NCBI RefSeq assembly: GCF_000003815.2
Contig: NC_049991.1
Location: 9,990,506-10,054,505 of the forward strand
DNA: 64,000 nucleotides
Source of the DNA: Branchiostoma floridae
Taxonomy: Eukaryota; Chordata; Leptocardii; Amphioxiformes; Branchiostomatidae
Reading direction: 5' to 3'
In this document: positions 49,248 through 61,824 of the stretch, piece by piece
Numbering within the stretch: position 1 is the first letter of the stretch
Layout of the letters: each line of letters begins with the position of its first letter
Notes under the pieces: model-generated
What the model saw: the letters and a program-made list of their open reading frames with translations, nothing else
Told to the model about the DNA's origin: nothing
Database searches by the model: none
Program-made: the position numbers and the translations under genes

Positions 49248-50760
49248 TTGTTTTATTCTTGAGCGTGACAGGTCTTTGTTTGTTTGTTTATTTCGATCTC
49301 CAATTAGATTTTACAGGTCGTCAATAATGTTCGGTAATTCACATAACCTGGGGGAAAACCCTGTAAACAATGTAAGCTCTTAGTCATCGTAAGCTCCCGT
49401 CCCAGAATTCAAAGCGTGTGTAGCAACAACCAAGAAGATTGTTAAGTCAAGCACACTATAACTCTAACACCTACTATCCAAATAAAGCAACGATATCACC
49501 CTAATTGATTTGAGATATGGATAAATAAGCATAGGAAACTATGTATTGAGGGCGGTAAAATAATGTTGCATGTCGATAGATACCTACTCCACTGGGCCCT
49601 AGCCTTGTTTTGCCACGTGACCCGATGTCAACCTGCACGTTACCGTGTTGCCTTATTTGGAAATATGACGAGCGCGTGTGACCTCTGACCTCCACCAGGT
49701 GAGTCAATGTGTACATGAGCGAAGTGCTCGCTATATTTCTGACGTACTTGCTGGCGTCATTCTTATAGATAGAAGCCTACATATATACGTGCGACGGTTT
49801 ACGTTGGGTCATTTGATTACGTTAAGACGCCAACTAGTATCAAAGAACCCAAGAGTCCTGCTTACCATATTTGAGTCAAACGAAGCGAAGGACTTCCGGG
49901 GTATTTCAATAACATAATAGCATTGGTACTGCTTCACTGTTTAAAATAATATTTGCGTCCATGTAACGTTTATACCTATGTTGCATACAGTCATACAGCA
50001 GGCCTACGAGGGCGATCGTGCAGTATCATATTCTGCCCACTGATGAACCAAATATTGAACGCAGTCATAATAACGTGTACAATGTGGGATTTTGAGTCGC
50101 CAATCACAAGCGGAAAATGCTGCATGGGGTTAAAAAGTTTGCCATTTGCTTTGGGTCTCTGCAACTGTCAGTAGCGTTCTGCTGTATTATATCAAATTAG
50201 GCTACTATAAGCTTTTTTCTGACAGAGGTTTAAATATTGATAGAAAACATTTAAGGATAAGTTTTCAAGACTTAGGACCTGTAAGTCAGGGGATATGGTT
50301 ATTACCCATAGGTGCTGGCCACCTTTCAATATTAGGTCACTCCAAAATTTCTCGGAATTGTCCTCCTTATATGGAGTTTTCATTGCAACGTTGCCACATA
50401 AGGGCATAAAACCTTCTGCATTTTTTGTTTGATTCATTGTTCATGTCACGAAGAAGCTGAACGAACTGCAAAATACTTGTCAACCAATCGGCAGCCGAGG
50501 TTTTCATCTTCTTACCATATAAGGTATGACTTCAGAGGCTGGTCTGTGCTAGCTTGATTATATGAGGTATGACAGACGATCGATAATCAATCAAATGTCC
50601 CCGCGTAACCTCGTACATTGTAATATGTTGACCACAAAAATTGAATCTTGGAAACCATCTAGGCTGTGACCGATATACGTGCACCTATTTCTAGAGTCAT
50701 GATTGAATGATCTTACATAATAGAAAATGGGACATAGAGTTGATATGAATGTCAGCAGAG
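49248..50760. repeat. Duplicated intergenic block, copy 2
   Basis: Same order of segments as 47801-49247, with a T-rich insertion of about 37 bp near 49276-49312. It contains CArG boxes at 49651-49660, 50365-50374 and 50515-50524. The similarity stops close to 50760. Confidence 0.85.
49651..49691. promoter_or_regulatory. CArG-DR1 module, copy 2
   Basis: CCTTATTTGG at 49651-49660 and TGACCTCTGACCT at 49679-49691, with the same 18-bp spacing as copy 1. Confidence 0.6.
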
Positions 50761-50964
50761 AACACGTAATTGTATCACTTCGTTGTTCAGCAGGTCTTCA
50801 ACGGCAGCGTAAGATTTCTGCGCCTGTTCTGTGTCCAAAAAGACGTACAAGGCTGATAAATGTGCATGACACGTGTATTGACTAAAGATTGATAAAAACG
50901 GTTGGCCCTGCATGCCAGTTTAATCATGTGTAGTGTTTGTGACGCAACAGGTGTTGCCATGTTC

Positions 50965-50974
50965 CCTTATTTGG
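50965..50974. promoter_or_regulatory. CArG box CCTTATTTGG
   Basis: A perfect match, just outside the duplicated block and without a DR1 nearby. It is about 840 bp below the 3' end of actin gene 2 and may be a leftover of an older repeat. Confidence 0.35.
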
Positions 50975-51817
50975 TAATATCCTTGAAGAAGGTGCTCCAG
51001 TCCTCCACGGTGCGTCCAAGACGACTGAATATTTTTGTTGTTTCGTGCGTCGATTAATACTCAGACACACACTCGTATTATGTTATGAGACGCCATTGAT
51101 GTATGATTACATAATTTTTATTATGTAGTGTTTGTGACGGTAAGGTGAATTGTATAGATTGAATGAAAAATTAATCTAAATTAATTTCAAGAGTTCATTA
51201 TACATTCTAAACAATTCGGATCGTCTAATCCCGTCTCTTGGTATTGCCTTATATTCTAAACCCTGCCCATTGGTTGTGTTCTGTATTAAACTGTTCATTG
51301 ATGATAATGGCCTTACATTTATAATGTTACAAACGTTGCCTTATGCCAGAAATACGAACACTGATGCAACGTTCCATGTAACAATGACAAGAAATGCACA
51401 AGAACACAAGATAGAAATACAAAAAAAAAAAAACTTTATTTGTTTTGCTATGGACATCTTTAGACTAATTATGGAGTGTGTGTTTGCGTCCGAAAAGACA
51501 ATAGGACAACGAACGCCGTCAATCATACAAGAGCATATTTAAAACTTTGGACTTTAACTGCAAAGATACATAATAAATACAACAGGTTGAGCTAGATATT
51601 TTATGTTATCATTGTAACAAAAAGTATCATATAGCTATACAGCTTGCATCATATTTCCTCTTGTTATTGTGCTACCAATTGTTTTTCTGACTAAACACAA
51701 GAGAAAGTACCGTACAATGCACAGTATGTAGCTTTTTATAAGAAATAAGGAGGATGAATGAATATGGCATCTCGAAATGAATTTTACTGGCGACATTTGA
51801 CATAATGCATAGAATAT
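50975..51817. other. Spacer and probable 3' UTR of actin gene 2
   Basis: A minus-strand AATAAA (51435-51440) is followed by a T-run on that strand, fitting a poly(A) site. No gene is seen. Confidence 0.4.
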
Positions 51818-53684
<1,867 letters not shown>

Positions 53685-54069
53685 TGTTTTTGTACATCTG
53701 ATAATGCACCCGGGTATTAAAAGAGATTTGTATAAGTTATCACTAAAAGATATTTTCTTGATGTACATTTTTAGCTAGCTATAGACAATTTTACGCTTAT
53801 TAGGCGTTCAATCTTGACAATACCACCAACTTAATCTACAGCTATTCAAAGTAGAGCAGTCACCCTGTACTGGCATGGGTGAATGACGATGATGTTAACG
53901 TAACAGTCAACCATTGAACGTGATAAAGCACTTGAACAAACACTGATTGATACTAGAGACAAGTGATATTAAAGAAGCAGCACATTGGGACGGTCGGAGT
54001 CGGGGTCCGTGAGGTGGTGGGCGTCGACCTGAAACGGTGCCATTATGCCTGGCAGCGAAATGGGGTCGA
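53685..54069. other. Upstream region of actin gene 2
   Basis: The minus strand has a possible splice acceptor (TTATCAG) about 13 bases before the ATG, which would allow a non-coding first exon as in gene 1. That exon was not found. Confidence 0.3.
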
Positions 54070-54245
54070 GATAATCTCTAAGCAGATCCACGGTGGCGTA
54101 ATATAGTATCAAACTCATCGTATATATAATATAATATAGTACCTGTATCAAACTCCGGTGCCCGTTTGACTCCCTTTGGCCGGCTATACTCCTTGGCCAG
54201 CTTTGATACTATCTTATGGCGCCGTAGGATCTGCTTGGAGATTAG
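54070..54245. mobile_element. MITE with AGCAGATCC ends, copy 1
   Basis: CTCTAAGCAGATCCACGGTG at the left faces GTAGGATCTGCTTGGAGATT at the right, with inverted similarity over about 40 bp. A second copy is at 59040-59210. Confidence 0.7.
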
Positions 54246-55016
54246 TTTGACAATTAACAACTGTTATAGTGTGAGTGTTACGGTCAGATCTATGTCTGAG
54301 AAAACCTACCGGTAGGGGCTCTGCTCACGGTGTTACGGCTTCAGATTTCTGCACTGCTGTCACACTGGGCTCGTGGTTCTTCCCCGATCCGCGTCGTTGT
54401 TCCCAGCCCCGCCTGGTTTATATAAACCTGGTACTGGCACGCCGGCCAGATCAAGCTCCTTCAATGGCTTAGTAGATATTCATTGAAGAGTGCAAAAAAT
54501 ATCAAAGAAATTGGTTCCAATGGGACCTGTAGAATATTCAGCTTTGCTATTTCACTTCGCTTGAAGCACAGTTGCAGATAAGATATCAAAATAATGAGAA
54601 CAGAAATAGTAAACTGATCACTGAGATCTGTAAATGGTTGCGGCCATTTTGGACGAGTCCATTTTGCTTGTTATGTGTAGTAATCGTTTCGTGCCAGATC
54701 GATACACAATTACAGTATCTGTTAACGCCAACGAAGTGTTAGGAAATAGATCAAAGGTACACACATAGTTTATCTCCACCACCCCCCTCCCTTGCTATAG
54801 TTCACCTACCTGTCTGAATTGTGTTAGCCAGTGCTCTATGTCCAGTCTTTTTACAAACGACAGATTCTAATCGTTTAACAGCTCAGGTGGTGAGATGTAT
54901 CACCGTGAAGCCCGCGACCCGTGGGGTGACTTACATGGCTACAGTCGGCCTACAATATATTGTACATATGATTCATCAGGCACGGTGTTTACATATGTGC
55001 GCCATCGCCGTGGTTT

Positions 55017-55061
55017 CCTTATTTGGAAACATGACGATCCTAGTGTTATGACCTATGACCT
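55017..55061. promoter_or_regulatory. CArG-DR1 module, copy 3
   Basis: CCTTATTTGG at 55017-55026 and TGACCTATGACCT at 55049-55061, spacing 22 bp. The flanks (TTTCC before, GAAACATGACGA after) match copies 1 and 2, so this is a third, diverged copy about 1.3 kb upstream of actin gene 2. Confidence 0.55.
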
Positions 55062-55292
55062 CAGGCGTGGTAATTGGCATGCAATACGAGTACCCTGTAT
55101 GGTAAGATTTCGTCATTTTGTGTCATCCTTAGGCCATGTTGATTTGATTATATGGCCAAAAACAAAAGTTGGCTTCAGTATGAAATCAATGTGGTCAGGA
55201 AGGTTGAACATAGGACTACAAACACATAGTATGGTATACCAACAGTTAGATGTTGCGACCAGTAACGTTACATCATACGGGTGCAAAAGATT

Positions 55293-55730
55293 TTTTTTCT
55301 TCTTGGACCAATCTGAAATAAACAGACCTGAAAAAAATCAGACGAACGAGGTTCGCCAATTGCAAAATGGACACACTGTGTCGGCGGGTGTTTGGGGTCC
55401 TACCGGGCCAAGAAGACAACAAAAGCGAAGTGAGTAGAGGTTATAGTCACTTAAGCTTGTACCAAGTTTCTACAGGCAAAGGTACAGAGACAGTTAGCCT
55501 TTATTACATGAAGATGGGATTTTAAAATGCCAGTGGTAGTCCAATGATCCACCAAAGAGATTCCTTTGTAGCAAAATTGACCAACTAGTTGAATTACCAT
55601 TGTTTTTAGTATTATCAGTTCTCAAGTTCCCACAGACAATCAGGTCCAGGTTCACGTCCACCTGGAAATGATCCTCTGGACCTGAACGGGACCTATCCTG
55701 AATTTACTGGTACATGTACAAACCCCTTCC
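55293..55730. repeat. Repeat related to the right part of the hAT-like element
   Basis: It shares the phrases GGACC-AATC, AAAATGCCAGTGG, CCACCAAA-AGATT-CTTTGTAG, CAGGTCCAGGTTCA and GATCCTCTGGACCTGAA with 42875-43281. Diverged. Confidence 0.6.
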
Positions 55731-56140
55731 AAAAATACTTCTTTTTTTTCTTTCTGTCCTTTCACATCTTATTCTTTGACTTTTGAGATTTATTTTGGCA
55801 TTCTATGGCATCAGTTATCGATTTTCTGATACTTTTTTTTCAATCTACGGAATACTTGTGCTCATTTTACAGCTGCTTTGCACAATGTACTGTGTGGTCC
55901 AAAACTTTTTTTTTTTGGAAATGGCCGAAAATTGGTGCGAGCGCGGATGTCATCCATATAATCAAATCAACATGGCCTTATAGATAAAAAAATATATATA
56001 ATTGCGATGATATTTGTTGATATTGCTTATTTACTATATATGTGTAAATGCATGGCATAATCTATGCTGGGAACTGGAATCTGTGACGGTATACTTAACA
56101 CTGTCTGCGTCTTAACCCCTGGGCCCTGTTATAACATACT

Positions 56141-56351
56141 GTAAATGCAGAAATGTTCTCGGTGGATTAATGTTCGCGGTTTTCGCGGTGAACACTTCAC
56201 CGCGAATTTAAAACCACCGCGAACATTTTTTTTATTATGATATTAGATTGCAGTCTGTGGTGTTACCGCCAACTTAAATCCACCACGAAAAGTCCTTTTT
56301 CCTGCTACCGCGAAATTAAATCCCCGCGAACTTAAATACATTTACAATATA
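56141..56351. mobile_element. MITE with ACTGTAAATG ends and TTCGCGG motifs
   Basis: The left TACTGTAAATGCAGAAATG and inverted right ATTGTAAATGTATTTAAG match, with GTTCGCGG repeated inward of both. The type is widespread in marine animals. Confidence 0.65.
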
Positions 56352-56930
56352 TGGATCTACGTGAGTGAGTGAGTATACATACTGTAGGCAGTACTAGTTG
56401 CAGGTAGATATAATTAGACACAGTGTAGGAGCCTTTGGCTGGGAGTCTTGATATAACTTTGATATTAGACTCCATGAAGATGGAGGTCTCAGTTACACTT
56501 TGAAATGTCAAGCATTTTTGAGTAATACAAGCTGACAGACTTGCTGTGAATATACATTTGATAGAGCAGTGTAATTGTGATATTAGACAAATAATTATGC
56601 CACAATAAGTATATACAGCTAAACCTATGAAATAAAAATGAAAACATCGATTTTCTGTTCAGGAAGTAAATCTTTAAAAAAACTTTTACTATATACAGAA
56701 CTATACGCGATTCACACTATTTGTACGCTACAAACAATGATATAAAAGTATGAAGAGACGTGGGAAAGGACAAGACGCTGTAGACGCATATTCCTCGTTT
56801 GGAACAGAATATAAAAGTCTGTTGGTAAAGAGGCCTATTGATAAAATCACATTGCTGTAGCCAAGCTTAACAGCCATGCAATGTATCTTGATATATTTGT
56901 CTGATGATATGTGATCTAGCGAAAACGTAA
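56352..56930. other. Probable 3' UTR of actin gene 3 and spacer
   Basis: About 56598-56830 is similar to 61548-61820 below actin gene 4 (GCCACAATAAGTATATACA, CATCGATTTTCTGTTCAGG). Genes 3 and 4 were therefore duplicated together with their 3' flank. Confidence 0.55.
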
Positions 56931-59591
56931 CTAAAAACATTTACGATGTACGATAGCCGGACCGGACTCATCGTACTCTTCCTTACTGATCCACATCTCT
57001 TGGAATGTAGACAAGGCCGCTAGAGCGGAGCCACCTTGCCAGGCCGCGAGCTTCCTCTCGGGAGGAGCGATGATCTTGATCTTCATGGTGCTGGGTGCCA
57101 GGGCGGTGATCTCCTTCTGCATACGGTCGGCGATGCCGGGGAACATGCTGGTGCCGCCGGACAGCACGGTGTTGGCGTACAGGTCCTTACGGATGTCGAT
57201 GTCGCACTTCATGATGCTGTTGTACGTGGTCTCGTGGATACCAGTTGACTCCATACCTAGACAGAGAATAGACGATGCCACATGAATAAACTGAGATGCT
57301 GATCGATTCTTTACAGCACCAATGGAGGTTTGGTTTGATGTGTCTAGCTCTGCAGGTCATACCGGGATTTGAATACAGCACTAAAAAAACTTGTAATGTC
57401 CACGACACATCTTTTGATTGTGTTAAAAGTGACTTTGTGGACGCCTGCTGGCATTTCCATACCTGTACTCATGGTTGAAACAAAATGGAAAGATTCCATA
57501 CAGTTTGTAAGTCCTTAACTAAAGCATTTGTGAAACTTAATGTTTTTTATTGTTCTATATTTCTTGCTCATTTTGTCTGCTCATTTTTCTGCAAGGTTGC
57601 AGCACCAACTTTGGACTCAGACCTTCCCATCCTGACGTCTCCCATTACGCCATCTTCTGCCCCACATCCTTTCACTCTACAATATTCAAATAGCTCCGGA
57701 CACGCGGGAGAACAAGCAAACAGAACGAATATACTATCCCGTTTTCATGAAGATTTAAAGACGAAGGCTTTATGGCCGAATGTACATCACAATGTGAAAA
57801 GTTACGCCATAACCTGAAAACTTTCTCTATCAAGAACTTACAAGTCCGATAGCTCACCCGCTAGATCTGGCTGAAACAGAGCCTCTGGGCAGCGGAACCT
57901 CTCGTTACCGATGGTGATGACCTGTCCGTCCGGCAGCTCGTAGCTCTTCTCCAGACTGGAACTGGAGGCGGCCGTGGCCATCTCCTGCTCGAAGTCCAGG
58001 GTGACGTAGCAAAGTTTTTCCTTGATGTCACGAGCGATCTCCCGGTCGCCTTAACGAAAATAAATGTACTCGGCGTTACGTTTGGTCACCAGATTGACAT
58101 TCGAAATACTTGAGACAAAAATGCAAGAATAGCACGAGGGAGTGTCCTGATACCATCTCACGTTTTCCTTGGCCAAAACTAAAATCAGACATCATGTGTT
58201 TGCGTACTTGTAGTCGTAAAGCTGTATCCCCTCTCATTCAGAAATCTCATGAGTTGGTCTGTCAGGTCCCTCCCGGCCGGGGCAAGATGCAGGATGGCGT
58301 GCGGCAGGGCGTGCCCCTCGTAGATCGGCACGGTGTGGGTCACGCCGTCCCCGGAGTCCATCACGATCCCCGTGGTGCGGCCGGAGGCGTACAGGGACAG
58401 GACAGGCTGGCTTTGGAGGTACATGGCGGGGACGATGAACGTCTCGAACATCATCTGAAGTTAGGGCCAGGTTGAAGACGTCAAAAAGGTTGGTAAAAGT
58501 GACCAAATGGGTAACAGGTAGTGCTTCTTCGAGTCGACACAACCCAAGATAACAACTCACTGCCCTTACTTAAAATTACTTTCTGTCTGTGTTTCGCATG
58601 TAGGACTGTTAAAATACGCTACCAGCTTAAGATTGCGGTGGCACATTTTCCTGGTCTGTCTGAAAGCAAATACACATATATAAAACAAGTGAAGATACAT
58701 TTTAATTGATTGCACACAGAAGAAACAAAATGTATGATACCTGTGTCATCTTCTCCCTGTTGGCTAGAGGGTTCATGGGCGCTTCCGACAACATGACTGG
58801 ATGTTTCTTAGGGTCCACGCTAAGCTCGTTGTAGAAGGTGTGGTACCAGATCTTCTCCATATCGTCCCAGTTGGTTATAATGCCGTGTTCGACGGGGTAC
58901 TTTACGGTCAGGACACCTCTTGTCTGTATTGCTTCGTCACCGACGACGTAGTTGTCTTTTATCTTGTAATCTTTAAGACCCTGTTTGGAAAGAACTCGGT
59001 TGTTACTACAGTCACTCATAATTAATCATGAAACAGTTATCTACAAGCAGATCCTACAATCGCATAAGATAGTACTAAACTGGCCAGGAAGTGTAGTCAG
59101 CCAAGAGGTGTATATTTGCCATGTAGCCAAATACACTCCTAGACCGGCTTCACTCCTCTGGCAGCTTTTGATACTATATTATGCTACCGTAGGATCTGCT
59201 TGGAGATTAATGAAACAGATCAACTTGTTGTAAAACTACAAGCACAAAGTCTGATATAGCTACCTTTCAATCTTAACCTGCAAAAGTCTTTAACTAGAAG
59301 TAAAAGAATTAAGATTGTTCAACAATATTCATGACATCATCTGACTTACAAAAGTCTATGTAGTATAAGAATGCTACTTGAATCCATTGTGAGAAATCCT
59401 TGCTCAGAAGACAAATAAAAATATTTGAGACAAACAAAATATCCATAACTACGACGCTTCCTTACCAGACCTCTTGGCCTCCCCACAACAGACGGGAAGA
59501 CGGACAGCGGCACGGGCTCCCCCGCGAAGCCGACCTTACAGGTACCGGAGCCGTTGTCTATAACCACCGCCACTGGTTCATACTCACACAT
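56931..59591 (-). CDS. Actin gene 3, strongly divergent (376 aa)
   Basis: Exons 59466-59591, 58741-58980, 58208-58454, 57858-58049, 56931-57256, at the same intron sites as the other genes and all in frame. It starts [20 protein letters not shown]. The subdomain-1 loop is GEPVPLS for normal GDDAPRA, removing Asp24/25. The D-loop is [16 protein letters not shown], with Met44, Gly46, Met47 and Gly48 all replaced. Tyr169 is His (EGHALPHA). The barbed-end groove reads [20 protein letters not shown] for [20 protein letters not shown], so Ile341 is Gln and Ile345 is Ala. ATP-site residues (DNGSG, Q137, GVTH) and His73 are kept. It may be a specialised or non-polymerising actin; it is not a pseudogene by sequence. 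Confidence 0.92.
59040..59210. mobile_element. MITE with AGCAGATCC ends, copy 2
   Basis: ACAAGCAGATCCTAC and, inverted, GTAGGATCTGCTTGGAGATT. It belongs to the same family as 54070-54245 and lies in intron 1 of actin gene 3. Confidence 0.7.
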
Positions 59592-59749
59592 CTTCACTGT
59601 ATACTATATCCGTCACTCATAGACTTATTATTGGGTAGTACAAATAATAGGAGTGGTTTCAAATCTCTCGGTGCCACACTTCCTGATTGTTCAGCATAAC
59701 CTGACCCCTAACACCTGACCTCACAGCTTGTCTTGATATGATACGTCAC

Positions 59750-59858
59750 TGAGAATGATCATGACGTCATTTCTATAAATAGGAACGAAGCTACCGACTG
59801 ACACAGATTAGGAAATTAGTACAGAAGGAAATATCTCATAATTATGTATTTGGTTTTG
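59750..59858 (+). promoter_or_regulatory. Candidate plus-strand core promoter with CRE and TATA, next to actin gene 3
   Basis: TGACGTCA (about 59762-59769) is followed by TCTATAAATAG. About 70 bp downstream an ATG and five codons end in ATG/GTAAGT, a near-perfect donor. No following exon was found. The same region could instead serve actin gene 3 on the minus strand (CTATTTATAGA). A related GCGTCATTTCTATAGATAG lies at about 48286-48304. Confidence 0.35.
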
Positions 59859-59859
59859 A

Positions 59860-60109
59860 TGGTAAGTAGTAATAAAGATAATCTGTGATTTTATGTTGTA
59901 ATATATAATTATATGTTAATACTTTCACTATATTTTATTCATGTCACTATGAATCATGACCATGTCCAAGGCAGCTATATTCAATTATGTTTCTTGGCAG
60001 CCGACGTAAGTTCGGACATTAAGATGTAATCGAATGAATAAATAGATTACTACCTAACTTTAAAAGCGTTATGAACTGGCTTAAACAATAAATATACACC
60101 TCTTACTAT
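59860..60109. other. Intergenic AT-rich DNA
   Basis: No gene or clear repeat is seen. Confidence 0.4.
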
Positions 60110-61147
60110 CTTCCCTCTTTCTCAGTTACATATGTGACAACTTTGCTGAAAGTACTATAATGGAATGCAGTGGATTTATAAACTTTTCCTAATCAATTAT
60201 GCAAATTAGCTGTTAATTTGCATAATAAGTATCACATTATATAAGTCTTCACTTAGGCTATCTACATGCCAAAAATCATGACGATCCGTCAACACGTTCA
60301 TATTTTCTCATTAATTATGCAAATGAGATCATCATTTGCATGATAAATATGTATTGACATTTCTCTCTTTCTCAGCTACATATGTGACAAGTTTTAAAGT
60401 CCTATCATGGAACGTAGTGAATTTATAAAATATCCTCATTAATTATGAAAATTAGCTGTTGATTTGCATAATTGGTATCTCATTATGTTTGTCTTCACTT
60501 ACGCTACCTACATACCAAAAAACATGATGATCCGTCAACATCTTCATATTTTCTCATTAATTATGCAAATGAGGCCATCATTTGCATAATTGATATCTAT
60601 CGACATTTCTCTCCTTCCCAGCTACATATGTGACAAGTTTGAAAGTCCTATCATGGAATGCAGTGGATTTATAAATTTTCCTCATTAATTATGCAAATTA
60701 GCTGTTGATTTGCATAACTAGTATACCATTATGTAAGTCATCATTCATTCTATCTACATACCAAAAATCATGACGATCCGTTAACACGTTGTAGAGTTAT
60801 TCTCGTCCAAAGTTTGAAAGGAAACCGGCGCCTGCAGTTCCAAAAAAGCCGCTAGGGGGCCCAAACTCACAGCACTTACTCTCTGCCTCGAGGGCTATCT
60901 ACCACTCAAAAATCATGATCACAGCATGTCCAGAACAGGAGATATCAAAAATTGAGGTTCTGCTGCAGTACCTTAGCAAGCCGCTAGGGGGCCCATTATC
61001 GAGCTTGACCTTCGTTTTCCCGACCCCTGCCCACCTACCAAATATCATCGGGATCCATCCAAGGCTTCTCGAGTTATGCTGTTAACAGACACACAGACAG
61101 ACAGACTCACAAGCCCCAAACATAACCTTAGCCATTCTGGCAAAGGT
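60110..61147 (-). repeat. Dispersed repeat, copy 3 (inverted), with three 245-bp units
   Basis: It ends in TTAGCCATTCTGGCAAAGGT, the reverse of the start of copies 1 and 2. Units beginning CTCAGCTACATATGTGACAAG occur near 60118, 60370 and 60615. The GC-rich part has CCGCTAGGGGGCCC twice (60849 and 60981). It is the most complete copy in the window. Confidence 0.8.
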
Positions 61148-61824
61148 AATAAGGACAGCTAGCACTGATTTGGGAACTAATTTTTGCGACCAGACGCAGT
61201 ATGGCAAACTGAGCTTAAAACGTTCCCCATTTCGGAAACGCATAGAGCAACTTAAGCACGATCATCCATTAAACATGTAGAATAGATAAACAGAATGACA
61301 CGTTGGAAGTTTCATTGAAATGTACCATATCCTGTACAAGTAGATATAAATAGCATTATCTACAAAGCTAAGTATTGCCATTACTTAGTGATCATTATCT
61401 GAGTTCCTTTGATAGAATTTACTTCAAAGGATACGTAAATTTATTTGTATCATCAAGGTTTATTCGTTTCCTTTACGTATATGATACATTTCATAGAGCG
61501 GTGTATTCATGATGTAGTCTAATAGTAGAAAAATACGTACCTTTGCCACAATAAGTATATACAACCAAACCTGTAAAAAGTCTAAAAACCACATCGATTT
61601 TCTGTTCAGGAAGTAAATGAAAAACGTTTTTACTATACACATACCACTATATACAACTATACGCGATTTACACTATTTGTACGCTACAAATTGTATCGTA
61701 ACAGAATATAAAAGTCTGTAGAGTGCATGGGAAAGGACAACCTCAAACCAACAGCGCACACTTCAGAAAAGACGCTGGAGCCGCATATTCCTCGTTTGGA
61801 ACAGAATATAAAAGTCTGTAGGGC
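61148..61824. other. Spacer and 3' flank of actin gene 4
   Basis: From 61548 it resembles the 3' flank of gene 3. CAGAATATAAAAGTCTGTAG occurs twice (about 61701 and 61802), a local duplication. Confidence 0.5.

Noticed and set aside
59346-59597. Longer start for actin gene 3 at 59597
   Set aside because: That codon is GTG; the first ATG is at 59591 and gives a normal actin length.
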